The notes under the pieces: model-generated
What the model saw: only the letters and a program-made list of their open reading frames with translations
Databases searched by the model: none
Told to the model about the DNA's origin: nothing
NCBI RefSeq assembly: GCF_030253575.1
Contig: NC_080558.1
Span: 1,498,001 to 1,562,000, forward strand
From: Rhododendron vialii
Taxonomy: Eukaryota > Streptophyta > Magnoliopsida > Ericales > Ericaceae
DNA length: 64,000 nucleotides
Reading direction: 5' to 3'
Shown: positions 1-10,804 of the stretch, piece after piece
Position numbering within the stretch: the first letter of the stretch is position 1
Layout of the letters: the number at the start of each line of letters is the position of its first letter
Made by a program: the position numbers and the translations under genes

Positions 1-39
1 TCCCATTTTTGTTTCTTTGATTTGGTCGGAAAATTTAGG

Positions 40-230
40 TTTCCGGACTAGCTTACACGTACTTCAATTAGGACTAATCCAACCATCCACTTGTGGGGTC
101 TCAATTAGAGTCAGAGTGAAGCTCTGTTTGGACTGACCCGAAAGAAATTGATAGCATTTGATAGGATTCAAATCCAAGACATTGGAGGGAGCAAACCCCT
201 TAAGTTGTAGGTCTTGACCATTTTATTTCT
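40..230 (+). repeat. Dispersed repeat, unclassified family (copy 1)
   Basis: The core CTAGCTTACACGTACTTCAA followed by TTAGGACTAATCC recurs in diverged form near 14492-14520 (inverted), 29241-29270, 38267-38295, 50372-50410 and 52935-52980. Copies tend to have a later segment with a GATTCAAA-type motif and a run resembling GGGAGCAAACCCCTTAA. It is an interspersed repeat of unknown class; the internal TTCAAA/TTCGAA box could be a remnant polymerase III B box. Confidence 0.5.
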
Positions 231-343
231 CTGGTGCTTTGCATGTATTGCCAAATGGTAGATCTGTTTTCTTTTATTCCTTGTACATATCACATCGATT
301 GGAGATTATATGGGTACTAGTTGATGTTGTGCATGTGGTGTTT

Positions 344-346
<3 letters not shown>

Positions 347-385
<39 letters not shown>
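347..385. repeat. (GA)n microsatellite
   Basis: A pure GA dinucleotide run of about 39 bases lies directly before a local direct duplication. It is not in a recognised transcript. Confidence 0.95.
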
Positions 386-387
<2 letters not shown>

Positions 388-390
388 GTA

Positions 391-557
391 GGTAGACAAA
401 ATGCACATGAAGAAGTTCGTTGATTCATCGTCACTGCCACATGAAACTGGATAAAGAAACATTAGCCAAAGAGTTGGAGGTAGACAAAATGCACATGAAG
501 AAGTTCATTGATTCATCGTCACTGCCACATGAAACTGGATAAGGAAACCTTAGCCCT
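391..557. repeat. 88-bp direct tandem duplication
   Basis: Two adjacent copies start with GGTAGACAAAATGCACATGA at 391 and 479. They differ by only a few substitutions across the first ~70 bases and decay at the end of the second copy. The near identity points to a recent duplication. The region has no convincing gene. Confidence 0.9.
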
Positions 558-2085
558 CCACACAAGATCATAATAATTCACTTAAATTGTCACCACAAGA
601 TTAAGACCGGAAAAAATAGCAAGTCTAAAACCAAAGCAAAATGCACAAACAAAGACATGAGTGTGTGGGACCACAAACTTATGCGTGTGTTTGGGTGCAT
701 TTTGAGTATGATTATAAACCTTCTCGCTAAAATAAAAATGTCAATAGTCCTGCCAACAGACACTATTCAACGGAGAAAGTGTTGAGGTCATAGATGTAAA
801 GCCGAAAAGAAATTAATAGGATTTCATGATTTTTTGAAACGGAAATAGAATTTAATAATGATCGAAAAGACGTATACATTTAATAATGCATGAAAAATCA
901 CGGTTCTCATAGTAGAGACCCGGACCCCACTCAAAACCTGTTTTTTCATGTATTCTGAAAATTTACATAAATTTGTACCAAAAAAAAAACTCAAAGAACT
1001 AAATTTGCAGAATTCAATATGCGCAAATGGTAGTTTGCTATAGTATTATGTTTTGAGACTTTGGTTTTCAATAGTAAAGGATTACGTCCCAAAACAAAAA
1101 CAAAAAAATTCTAAATTTCAAAGGATTAATGAAGATTACCGTTTTTCCAGGCATAAAGTCAAACTTATCGAGACTTTGAAGGGATCAAAATACTGAATTT
1201 TATTAGAAAAATCAAAATACACATAAAAAAGATAAGATTACTAAAAAAAAATTGTTTGGCCCCTCCCCCTCCATTCCTTCCATCAGTATCCACAAATATC
1301 TACATATATACATGTGTACAAAAATATAGTACGTGTATTTTGGTCAATGACAGCTTCATTACCAACACATGAGTACTTTATGTTTGCCTACGTGATACAC
1401 TTACCATTTACCTAACGATAAATTATGTGGTATTAACATTAGTATTCATTTTTATTGGGAGCATGATTGGAAGACAATGAGCTATATCTTTTACTTGAAT
1501 GCCGTAGAGCATTGAGTGCCTAATAATTAGCCATATACATGGGCAAGGGCAGAGGGAAAGAGAGACAAATGGGGTCAGCTGGCTCATTGCCTTTCAAATT
1601 TAGATAGGGATAAGTATATTTTTCATCCAGTTTTTACGTAATTGACACCACTATGAAATACTAATTTGCCCCAACCCATTCAAAGATTTGGTACTAGGTA
1701 AAAAAAGGGGCAAAAATAGAATCTTCTTTATTTCTTTCCCCACCAAAATCGATATTAAACGTTTTGTTTCATCATCGATAATTTCTCAATCTCCATGGAG
1801 GTATGAACCCCTTCTCTTCTTCCTCGTCCTCTCTCTCTGTGTCTCCCGGTCCATTCCTCTCCCTCTCTCTTGGGTCTAATTTTCAAACAACCATGGTAAG
1901 CAAAAGCTTGGGTCTGTTTTTTGAACACCACACACAAATGACACAATCAAAGGGCCTTCAATTAGCTTTCTTTGCGCCAGATCAGGTGAGGTGAGATAAT
2001 GAACCCCTGGGCTCCACTTTGAAATTAAAATCTCTAAACCTAAATCAATTTGGGGCAAAGTTGGTTGATTTCTTAAAGGGTGCTG
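558..2085. other. Intergenic AT-rich stretch, no gene recognised
   Basis: Only short open frames without conserved protein features are present. A pyrimidine-rich patch around 1800-1880 gives low-complexity Ser/Leu frames on both strands. I see no exon structure, TIR pair or known protein motif. Confidence 0.5.
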
Positions 2086-2193
2086 TTAAATACAACTGCG
2101 AATTTGCTACATGTAGCTAATTCATAAAATGAAAATTTTCGATTCCTTCTTATGATGTGGCTACATATAACAAATTCGCAGTTGCAAATAGTC
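2086..2193. mobile_element. Short foldback MITE-like element
   Basis: The left arm contains CAACTGCGAATTTGCTACAT and the right arm its near inverse, ATATAACAAATTCGCAGTTG. The arms are about 35 bp around an AT-rich loop of about 40 bp. A clear target site duplication is not visible, so family and exact ends are uncertain. It lies about 300 bp upstream of the first ERD6-like promoter block. Confidence 0.6.
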
Positions 2194-2494
2194 TGGCCTT
2201 TTTTAAATTCACATGTTTTTTTTTTTGTTTTTTTTTTGCAATTGTAGAATTTGTAACTTAGGAAATCTTGCCGGATTTTCTTTCACAACTCAAAATTGAC
2301 TATATACCGTACCATTGTTTATTGGACAAATTCCCTAATAATCTGTTGGGGTGATGATGTGTATTTTATGTTTTGAACGAGTTGAACCTTGGTTCTGTTA
2401 GGAAGCATATCCATACTAATGTCTTTGCTCCATTCTCGATGATGTAGGTTCTTGACCCCACTGTCTGAAAATCCTCGCTATGCCCCTGTACATG

Positions 2495-2555
2495 GGCTGA
2501 TAAAGATCATACGTCAATGGCAGCTTCACATCTCACATGCACACTGCGTTAATCC
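2495..2555 (+). promoter_or_regulatory. Conserved upstream block, ERD6-like copy 1
   Basis: The block begins GGCTGATAAAGATCATACGT, continues CAATGGCAGCTTCACATCTC and ends near GTTAATCC. Clearly similar blocks lie upstream of copy 2 (10594) and copy 3 (18079), while nearby sequence has diverged more. It holds a GATAA I-box-like core and a CAAT-like core. A TATA-like ATATATATTA follows at about 2623. It starts 237 bp upstream of the ATG. The regulatory role is inferred from conservation among the three paralogs. Confidence 0.6.
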
Positions 2556-2731
2556 CCTCACGGCCTCACTCAAACCTATTAATTATTGAATTTCCAAATC
2601 ATTAACACAAGACAAAACCCCCATATATATTACGCTGAAAACCCCCCACAAATTTTCCTCACAACCAAATTTCCCATAAACCTTAGTTCTCTTCCTCTTC
2701 TCCTTCTCTACCTCTTCCTTGGTTATAGAAA

Positions 2732-5559
2732 ATGGCAGCTGAGCAATACAAGGATGTTGAGAATGGTGAGAGAAAAACTGGGATTGAGGATTTAGAAGAG
2801 CCTTTCATTGATCAGCACAAGAAAGTCGAGGAATCCGACGAGGATCATGAGTACTGCTCTGAAACAAGGAGCGAAAAAGGATCGATCGCGATGGTCCTTC
2901 TTAGCACTGCTGTAGCTGTTTGTGGCTCATTCGAATTCGGATCATGTGTGAGTATCTAAAATGTCTCTGTTTTTTTTGTTTAAACCAGTTTACGGTTCAA
3001 GAAACAGTTTTACTAAAAACATTTTCTTTCTTTCTTTCTTTTTGCCTTCTGTGTTTTTGGTCAGGAACAGGAAAAAAAAAACAGAGTTAGAAATCATAGA
3101 AAAACAATAACCAAAAGGGAAAAGGGGGATCGTAACTAGGGGTGTAAACGAGCCAAGCCGAGCCGAACTTCGGCAAGCTCTATCTTGGCTCGTTTACCAA
3201 ACGAGTCGAGCCCTTAACGAGCCGAGCTTAGTCATTTACTAAACGAGCTTCTTTAATCGAGCCGAGTCTCCCTTAACAAGCCGAACTTCACTCCGCTTGT
3301 TTAGTAAACGAGCCGAAAACTCGAGCTCGAACTCGACTCGTTTACTAAATGAGCCGAACCGAGCCTTAACGAGTCGAACCAAACCGAACTCGCGAGTTGC
3401 TCGGTTCGTTTATAGCCCTAATCATAAGTGGTTATTTTTTTGCAGGTGGGGTATTCAGCTCCTACTCAATCGGCTATTAGGGGGGAACTGCATCTATCAC
3501 TGGCAGAGGTTAGTTAATTGTGTTCTTAAAACAATTTTCTCCTTGTTTCCAAATATCATTTCCAATTTTTTTTTTTCCTTAGATGCGAAAAATATGAGTT
3601 TCAGACATTTCAGTAACAAAATTTTCACCATTATTTTGCAGTACTCCATGTTTGGTTCCATTTTGACGATTGGTGCCATGATTGGTGCTATTACAAGCGG
3701 CCGAATTACCGACTCCATTGGTCGAAAAGGGGTAAGTAAGTTAACGGCCTCCGTAGGTTAGAAGTAGACGTCAAGTTTCGAACTCGAGACCTTAGCGAAT
3801 TTGAAACAAGCACTCAACTGGGCTAGCTTGCAAATACCTGATTGACAAATGGATACAGATAGTGTTTCCAATTTTGCTCTCCTGAAAATGACCCTTTTGA
3901 GGAAACAGATGTAATTGTGTTATTATAACCATTATAACCATATAACGATGATGAGTGTTTGTTGTACTTCTTTTTTCTTTCTGAAAACCTGAAAGACGAA
4001 AATGGTATCGAATAGACTTGAGTCTGTGATGAACTATTACGAAGCTTGGCCACCAATTAGGGCTGTAAACGAGCTTTGTTGAGCTCGAGCTTGGGTTCGA
4101 GCCGAGCTTAGGCCTCATTCGGCTAAATAAGCCATTTGGCTTATTTTTTTTGTCCTTATTTAAATTTTTTTTGAATAAAAACGAAAAAATTGGCTTATTT
4201 TCGTCTTTATTCAAAAAAATTAGATTTTGATTGTATTTTTTACTTTTTAGATTCTTTTCGTCATGACAAAGCAATCTCAAAAAATCAACTAAAAACTAAC
4301 AAATGCGAATTTTTTTTGAATAAGGACAAAAAGAAGAAGAAGCCATTTGGCTTATTTAGCCGAATGAGCCCTTAGTCATTTACTAAATGAGTTGAGCCGC
4401 CCTTAACGAGTCGAGCTTTTGTTGAACGAACCGAGCTCAACTCAATTTGTTTACTAAACGAGCGAAACACTCGAGCTCAGCTCGTTAAACGAGTCAAGCC
4501 AAGCTCGCAAGTTACTTGGTCCGTTTCACCTAGTATTTCAGCAGTAAATTTCTTGAACTTTTTGCAATTATTTTCTTGAAAGCAGGCAATGAGATTGTCA
4601 GCTGGTTGCTGCATTGTAGGGTGGCTAGCAGTCTACTTCGCTATGGTATGCGTCATATGCTAATTTACTATGATGAGAGAAAACTTATTTACGGAGGCCC
4701 CGTGAACAGAACAATTTGTTCATGGAGCAGCGCAATCTCAGCCATCCATTTGCACAATCAATGGCAAAGATTCGTTTACAATCTTGACCGGTCGCCTATG
4801 AAGCACCAACACCTCTAGAGGTCGAAGTAAGGGTCATCATTTAGCCCGAAGGCCCGTGACCCGTCCAAAGCCCGCCCGGCCCGCCGGGCTTTTACCCGGC
4901 CTGAGCCTGTAAAACGGGCGGGCTAGCCCAGCCCGTAGTTTGTAATGGGTGGGCTCGGGCCTATGAATTTTTACTCGGCCCGGCCGTAGGCCCGGCCCGT
5001 GGTACCCGACCAAAAGCCCGCCAACGGGCCCGCCTATTAGCCCAAAATCCCACAAAATCCTTTTTTTTTCCCTTGATTTAATTTTACCCAAGGAAATTTA
5101 AGCTCGCCCGTTGGCCGGCCCGCCAATTGGGCTAGCCCGCGGGCCGGGCTTGGGCTTCAATTTATGGTAGGTAGCCCGGCCCGCCAAAAAGAAAAAGCCC
5201 GGTTGGCCCGGCCCGTGGGCGGGCTTGGGTAGCGACTTGGCGGGCTGGGCTGGCCCGACTCGGCCCAATGATGACCCTTAGGTCGAAGAATCGCAGTGTC
5301 AGGACACGGGGACACGGCGGGACACCTCGGAGATACGTACGGGACACGCCACGTGGCATGTCCCATATTTTAATATTAAATTTTGAGGGGGACACGGTGG
5401 GGACACCGATGGGGACACGGCAAGAGCCAAACTGTAATTTTTTTAAAATTTTGGGGGCCAAATTGTAATTTTTGAAAAAATTGGGGATTCAACTGTAATT
5501 TTTTTTAAAAAATTTGGGACAAATTATAATTTTTTTTTAAATTTCTGGGTGTTAAACTA

Positions 5560-5637
<78 letters not shown>

Positions 5638-8600
5638 TACACGTGGCGTGTCCCCCGTCGTGTCCGTGTCCCCATTTTTTTAGAATTCCCTTGTCCCGGT
5701 GTCGGTTTCAGTGTCCGTGTTCGTGTCGGTGCATCATAGCCGGTCACAATTAATTGTTAACGGTCACAATTGATTCTCAATTCGGACTGTCCAAAAACAC
5801 TCTGGGCGCACCCGATTGACCTCTGTAAAGCCTTCTTCATGGAATTGTCCGCAAATAAGATCATTTTCTGTGCTATGATTTCAATTTGTAGTTGATACAG
5901 TTTATCAAAATCAACATGCAACTGAAGACAATACCGTTATTTGAATACAGGGAGTTCTGTATCTTGACATGGGAAGATTCTCAACAGGATATGGCATTGG
6001 AATCTTCTCTTTTGTGGTACATAGTATTCATCAATTGAATGTCATGAACTGTTTGGGCTAACTGTAGGCTATTTTTATGTCTAAATTACCCCTGCAAATG
6101 ATATATATACTAGTCAAAATCCAAAAAATTCTCATCAAACTAAGTTGATGAACACATTAAACAGGTCCCTGTGTTCATTGCTGAAATAGCACCGACGAAT
6201 CTCAGAGGAGGGCTCACAACGCTTAACCAGGTATGTGATATACATACTGGTTGCATTTGGATCAAGAACTAGTACAGAACTTTCATAAAATGATATTAGA
6301 AAACTGTGCTGGTGTCAACAACGTACTGTTGGGATTATTTCCCCTAATCAATCCCACCCGCAACGGAAGCGCAACAAACACAAACGAAATCATAAACAAG
6401 AGAACACACAACCAGAATACGTGGTTCCCCAAACTCGGGTATGTCAACGGGGAAGAGAGAAATCTTCCACTATATGAAAAATAGAGATTACAATGTGAGA
6501 TGTAAAACCTTCCCGAGCTCCTAATACACGGCTCTATACAATGTTTTAAACTCACCCCCACAACTCTATTTTTCCCTCACATCTTTTCTCTCTCTCACAC
6601 AAAACCTCACGGTGGGAGAGACCCCCAAAGGGGTTCCTGGACTGACTCTCCTCTCTGCTCAGTCTCTCTTTCTTTCTCCCCGCACTCTCTCTCTCTCTCT
6701 TCACACACGGCACAAACCCTTCTTAAATATATGTAACACAAAGCCTCTGGATTGCCCAGAATATTTTGGAGCTCAGCACCAAATATCCCACACATGCTCC
6801 ATATTAATTGCTCATGCTGGCTTTTTCCTTGAAACATGCATTGACCAATGGTCCAAAACCTTTCCGGATTTTTCCTTTGCCCAAAGGGACAACCAACCGA
6901 CTTTTCTTTTTTGCTTTTTCCTTATTTTTTCACATAGCAAAAACTCAACACATACTAACATCTTATTTGTCCCATTGTGGCTCTGAAGCTAATGATTGTT
7001 ATCGGCATATCAACTGCATACTTGTTGGGAACACTCATAACATGGCGATCGCTAGCCTTGACCGGTAAATGTTTAACGTTTTTTAAATTATTTGAGTCCA
7101 TTACAAATGCATATGTTATGAGCGCGCATTTGTGAAACATACTGAGTATTTCGTATAAAAAAAATTCCAGATTTTGAGATAAAGGGTAAAACGGTCATAA
7201 CGCAACAAAAAACATTGACATCAGAAACTGATAGTGGATTTGATTTGAAGGACTTCTTCCGTGCATTGTCATATTCTTCGGTCTATTCTTCGTTCCTGAG
7301 TCCCCTAGATGGCTGGTGAGTTTTGTCACATGAATCTTCTGTATTTTTTGTTAATGCAAAATTTGCTGGTAAAAATAATAATTTTTTTTTTTAATTTCAG
7401 GCGGCGGTAGGCAAAAAGAAAGAATTTGAAGCTGCATTGCGAAAGCTTCGTGGAAAAGATGCTGATATTTCTCACGAGGCAGCTGAAATCCAAGTAAATT
7501 TTTTTTTTAAAAATAATTTTACTGGCCATAAGATGAACTGAAATAATACTTGTAATTGCAAAACTGAAGTACTACTTTCTTTGTCTCTATAGGCTTATAT
7601 TGAAGCTCTTCAGAGCCTTCCAAAATCTCGAATGACGGATCTGTTTAATCGCAAATACATTCGCTCCGTAATTGTAAGTAACGTTTCATATTTTTTGAAA
7701 ACGATCGATAGTTCTAGACCAAAAAAAAGTACAATTTTTTGAACTTGCAAGTAATCTCGTGGCTAAATGATCTGTGGAATGATCCTTAGATTGGTGTTGG
7801 ATTAATGTTCTTCCAACAATTTGGAGGAATTAACGGAGTAAGTTTCTACGTCAGTGAAACCTTCGCAGCTGCAGGTAAACATGTTGTCGAACGTACTATG
7901 TTTAAAGCAACCAAAATCCCAGAAAAATTTCACAGGGAAAAGCCCAAGCTAGCTCAAAATTAGGGATAAGAATTTGAACTTTTTTAGTTTGAATACCTTG
8001 AAAATACTGATAACACTCATTGTGCATATTTGCAGGGATATCAGGGAATGTTGGAACTATAGCCTATGCAATAATTCAGGTTTTTAAAACTACCCCTTCC
8101 TTCCTCTTAAGTTTCAAATGAACCAAATCTTTGCAAATTGGCCGCACAAAAACCCCACTAGCTCAGAGAAAGCGTAAATGGGAACGGGTCATTAATTGAA
8201 GTCAGCTATAGCGACCCTCATACCTACCGGATCCCTCAACGCCATGCTTTACATTGATTCATCTCTGTGTATTCCTTGTTTTTTGCAGGTTTAGTTGTTC
8301 GTGTCTTAGGCATTGAAGGGATGCTTGTGTTTTTCTTTTGGGTTTTGTGGGGGTGTTTTGTTCAGCCTTGTTTTGTCGGGTTGTTTTTGTGCTGGCTATT
8401 ATGTGGGGTTGTTTGTATTCGTATGGTTGTACTGTTGATTTGGTTTCTACGATATTAATGGGATGATATATTGTCCGTCAAAAAAATCTTTTGCAAATTA
8501 GCAAAATTGATTTGCATTTGGATTTACAGGTTCCGGTAACTTTACTTGGAGCGATATTAATGGACAAATCAGGAAGAAGACCACTTCTCATGGTGAGTAA

Positions 8601-9868
8601 TTCATAAGTAATTTTTGGAATTTTTTAAAAAAAATTCATGTATATATTGTGTAAATAATGGGAAATAAGTAGTAATATTCTGGAGGCTAAGAAAATGGTT
8701 CTGAATTTGTTTAAGGTCTCTGCAACTGGAACATTTTTAGGATGCATTTTAACTGGAACCTCTTTCTTCCTCAAGGTAAGCTACCTGTAACAGTAAATTT
8801 ATCTGCTGTGGTGTATATATAAAAGACTTTCCATCCTCCCCCACCGAAGTTGATATTGATTATTTGTTTTTTATTTTATTTTTTATAATGAATAAGGGGC
8901 AAAGTTTATTGCTTGGATGGGTTCCAATATTGGCGGTCTCCGGAGTACCGGTAAGTTGAGAAAAGAACATTTCTTTACCCGTTCAATCTTTTTGTACAGA
9001 ATATTTAATCTGAATGATATGACAGTGACATTTTTTTGAAGTACCGTGCCTAGCTAACGTGTTCTCCCCCCTTAATGACACCAGGTCTATGTTGCATCAT
9101 TCTCTATTGGAATGGGAGCAGTTCCTTGGGTTATCATGTCTGAGGTAATAACTTCAAACCTCCAAAGTCAAAACAGAAGACTGAATTTCCTTGATTGGTT
9201 CCTAGTAGAACACTTGGGATCAAACAACAGTTTCAATATCCCATAATGGATGCATGTCACCAATACATGTGTCACGGAAATTTCAAGGAGTCTGACTAAG
9301 TGGCATGAACAAGTAAATACAGAGCTTGCCCCTTAAGAGGTTGCAAATTCGAATTTCACGAAGACCAGACAATTCAACATTGGGGCTGCTGGAGTTTTGT
9401 CCGGCCGTTAACTTCAGGACCCCAGAATTAATCTATGTTTACTTGAGAGACTATAAAGTGGAAACTCGGAATTTATATAATGAATCGCATTCATTGTCTT
9501 CCTTTGGTAGATATTCCCAATACATGTGAAGGGTGTTGCTGGGAGCTTGGTGGTGCTAGTGAATTGGTTGGGTGCTTGGGCAGTTTCTTTTACTTTCAAC
9601 TTTCTCATGAGCTGGAGTTCCACAGGTTACATAGTACTATATGTTTTCAGAAAGCATTGGTATACTAGCTAGCATTCATTCTATTGTTTTTAGGGCCCTT
9701 GTTTTTAATTGGCAATTGATTCCATTTCTATGGCCATTTTTTCTCTCCTCAGGCACATTTTTTGTCTACTCTGCAATTTGCGCGCTGACTGTACTTTTCG
9801 TGGCGAAAGTGGTGCCAGAAACGAAGGGAAAAACATTCGAGGAAATTCAGGCAGACATCAACAGATAA
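2732..9868 (+). CDS. ERD6-like (ESL) sugar transporter, copy 1, 18 exons, 490 aa
   Basis: Major facilitator superfamily monosaccharide transporter of the plant ERD6-like group; characterised members act as facilitators or proton symporters, mostly at the tonoplast. Exons: 2732-2947, 3446-3508, 3642-3731, 4586-4645, 5951-6016, 6165-6230, 6989-7064, 7251-7315, 7401-7493, 7593-7673, 7790-7874, 8036-8079, 8530-8592, 8716-8775, 8897-8950, 9085-9144, 9511-9625, 9753-9868. All introns are GT-AG and phases agree throughout. Family motifs: SIGRKG ending at residue 123, PESPRWL near 228-234, QQFGGIN near 301, DKSGRRPLL near 347 and PETKG near 474-478; about 12 membrane segments are expected. The start gives an N-terminus matching copy 2. 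The acidic N-tail has LEEPFI (21-26) where some family members carry a LxxxLL tonoplast signal. Introns 1, 3, 4, 6 and 12 hold or border insertions. Substrate cannot be read from sequence. Confidence 0.93.
3137..3420. mobile_element. hAT-like MITE rich in AACGAGCC repeats (intron 1 of copy 1)
   Basis: The ends TAGGGGTGTAAACGA and TCGTTTATAGCCCTA form 15-bp imperfect inverted repeats. The flanks ATCGTAAC (3129-3136) and ATCATAAG (3421-3428) match at 6 of 8 positions, fitting an aged 8-bp hAT duplication. The interior is a degenerate array of GAGCCGAGC/AACGAGC words. It ends 25 bp before the exon 2 acceptor. Copy 2 of the gene lacks it in the same intron. Confidence 0.75.
4058..4532. mobile_element. 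Second AACGAGCC-type hAT-like MITE, split by an insertion
   Basis: It starts TAGGGCTGTAAACGAGC and ends near CCGTTTCACCTA, with the same GAGCTCGAGC word-rich interior as the element at 3137-3420. It is split by the 261-bp element at 4111-4371. The 8-bp flanks do not match, so the ends are worn or slightly mis-set. It lies in intron 3 of ERD6-like copy 1. Confidence 0.65.
4111..4371. mobile_element. PIF/Harbinger-like (Tourist-type) MITE nested in a hAT-like MITE
   Basis: Left end GGCCTCATTCGGCTAAATAA and right end, reverse complemented, GGGCTCATTCGGCTAAATAA; the inverted repeat runs about 32 bp with two or three mismatches. It is flanked by TTA on both sides (4108-4110, 4372-4374), the PIF/Harbinger signature. 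The related element at 3137-3420 has GAGCTTAGTCATTTACTAAA uninterrupted near 3224-3243, an empty-site analogue confirming the TTA duplication. Confidence 0.85.
4828..5280. mobile_element. GC-rich hAT MITE (GCCCGGCCC type), nested
   Basis: Perfect 14-bp inverted ends TAAGGGTCATCATT and AATGATGACCCTTA. Perfect 8-bp duplication GGTCGAAG at 4820-4827 and 5281-5288. The interior is made of GGCCCG/GCCCGG words and is far more GC-rich than its surroundings. The intact ends show it is younger than the enclosing element at 4796-5739. Confidence 0.92.
5564..5629. repeat. (TA)n microsatellite
   Basis: About 33 TA units inside the hAT-like element of intron 4. Probably length-variable. Confidence 0.95.
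6327..6950. mobile_element. Solo LTR, copia-like (intron 6 of copy 1)
   Basis: A 624-bp unit begins TGTTGGGATTATTTCC and ends AAAACTCAACA (TG...CA). It is flanked by CGTAC (6322-6326) and CATAC (6951-6955), a 5-bp duplication with one change. Copy 2 of the gene keeps the empty site in the same intron (near 13239-13256). No internal retroelement coding sequence is present, so this is a solo LTR left by recombination. Assignment to copia is a guess from end sequence and length. Confidence 0.75.
8140..8483 (+). mobile_element. 5'-truncated LINE 3' end with poly-A (intron 12 of copy 1)
   Basis: The block ends in ATTAATGGGATGATATATTG and TCCGTCAAAAAA, typical of plant LINE tails. Direct repeats AAATCTTTGCAAATT (8125-8139) and AAATCTTTTGCAAATT (8484-8499) flank it. 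Copy 2 has a short uninterrupted intron at this place. The GT-rich body at 8280-8460 gives an open frame of 63 codons that has no recognisable motif and is probably untranslated LINE sequence. Confidence 0.75.
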
Positions 9869-10250
9869 GCAAGAAGAATGTAGTAGTGAAGTGAATATTG
9901 TATCTTTGTTATGTTAATGGATGATTAACGTTAGAACATGTGAATTGTTTGGAGATATTATGGATGATTGACAGCAAAACACATTTACGGATATTAAATA
10001 TAAGATTTTATTCTCAGCTGTTTATTTATTTAAACTTTTGCCACGTTAAACTCAAATCCCGGCTCCAGCACCCCTACCTGTTCCCAAGTGAGTCCACCCT
10101 TTTGTATGTCTGTATTTCTCCGGGAGTTTTCCTATCTTTTTAGAATAAAAAATTAAACACTTTCGTGTATAATTTTGGTGTTTATTTATTATTATTATTA
10201 TTATTAATTTTTTTTTAAGAAATGGCCATTTGAAAGAGGTGAAATTATAT

Positions 10251-10392
10251 AATAGTCCGGAAGTATCACCACTTGGTACTCCGAACCACCTTACAACCAT
10301 ACATTATTATGGGGTCTACCACTAAGTGTATAGACCCCACAGGAATGTGTGGTTGTAAAGTGGTATAGAGTATCACGTACTTCCGGACTATT
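10251..10392. mobile_element. Foldback MITE between ERD6-like copies 1 and 2
   Basis: Left arm AATAGTCCGGAAGTATCACC, right arm ending GTACTTCCGGACTATT. The two halves pair over about 65 bp, including ACCTTACAACCATACAT against ATGTGTGGTTGTAAAGT. The short loop makes almost the whole element a hairpin. No clear duplication is seen at the ends. It lies about 380 bp after the copy 1 stop codon. Confidence 0.8.
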
Positions 10393-10593
10393 GAATAATT
10401 ACTCTTGAAAGAGTTCCAACCCCCAAGTTCCAACAGTTTAGATGTGGCTCTTAGCCCATCTGGTTATATTCCTTGTCTTCAAAGGAAGAGATCTGAAGTT
10501 TGAGAGTATGGAGAGATTTCGAACCTGAACCTGCTTTTGTTGCTAATCCTACTGATTCCCCTCGAATCCCTACCGATGGAGTCCAATTCCAGA

Positions 10594-10657
10594 GGCTGAT
10601 AAAATCACAAGTCAATGCATGACAGCTTCATATCCCAGATTAATACTATATGATAAG
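10594..10657 (+). promoter_or_regulatory. Conserved upstream block, ERD6-like copy 2
   Basis: GGCTGATAAAATCACAAGTC followed by AATGCATGACAGCTTCATAT. It aligns with the blocks at 2495 and 18079 with a small insertion after CAATG. It starts 211 bp before the copy 2 ATG; a TATA-like TTTATAAA follows at 10723-10730. Confidence 0.6.
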
Positions 10658-10762
10658 ATTAGTCCAATCTGAACAAAGTAAAATTATTGACTTTCCACAT
10701 GCATATGTTGGTAGTACTAATATTTATAAACTCCACAAACCTGACTTCCTCTTCCCCACCCA

Positions 10763-10789
10763 CCCCCCCCCCCCCCCCCCCCCCCCCCC
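10763..10789. repeat. Poly-C tract in the 5' leader of copy 2
   Basis: 27 consecutive C residues lie 15 bp upstream of the ATG at 10805, followed by TTCTTCTTCTTCG. Copy 1 has CT-rich but mixed sequence here. The exact length may be a sequencing estimate. Confidence 0.9.
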
Positions 10790-10804
10790 TTCTTCTTCTT
10801 CGAA

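Larger units (their letters stand above)
4796..5739. mobile_element. hAT-like MITE carrying a nested element and a TA tract
   Basis: The ends CTATGAAGCACCAACAC and GTGTCGGTGCATCATAG are inverted repeats with 15 of 17 matches. The flanks CCGGTCGC (4788-4795) and CCGGTCAC (5740-5747) differ at one base, fitting an 8-bp hAT duplication. The interior is rich in GGGACACGG/GTGTCCCC words and has a TA run at 5564-5629. A second element is nested at 4828-5280. Intron 4 of ERD6-like copy 1. Confidence 0.8.

Noticed and set aside
1688-2058. Overlapping Ser/Pro and Arg/Glu-rich frames upstream of the first transporter
   Set aside because: Low-complexity pyrimidine tract read on both strands; no splice partner to the gene at 2732.
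3752-4056. Minus-strand frames of 77-162 codons in intron 3 of copy 1
   Set aside because: They cross MITE ends, are Ser/Lys-rich from AT-rich DNA and have no similarity to any motif I know.
5505-5747. 80-codon minus-strand frame through the TA run
   Set aside because: Its Tyr-Ile repeat is only the translation of the TA microsatellite inside a MITE.
8267-8458. 63-codon Val/Leu/Phe-rich frame resembling a membrane peptide
   Set aside because: It lies in a LINE 3' tail with duplications, inside an intron, and the hydrophobicity follows from GT-rich DNA.
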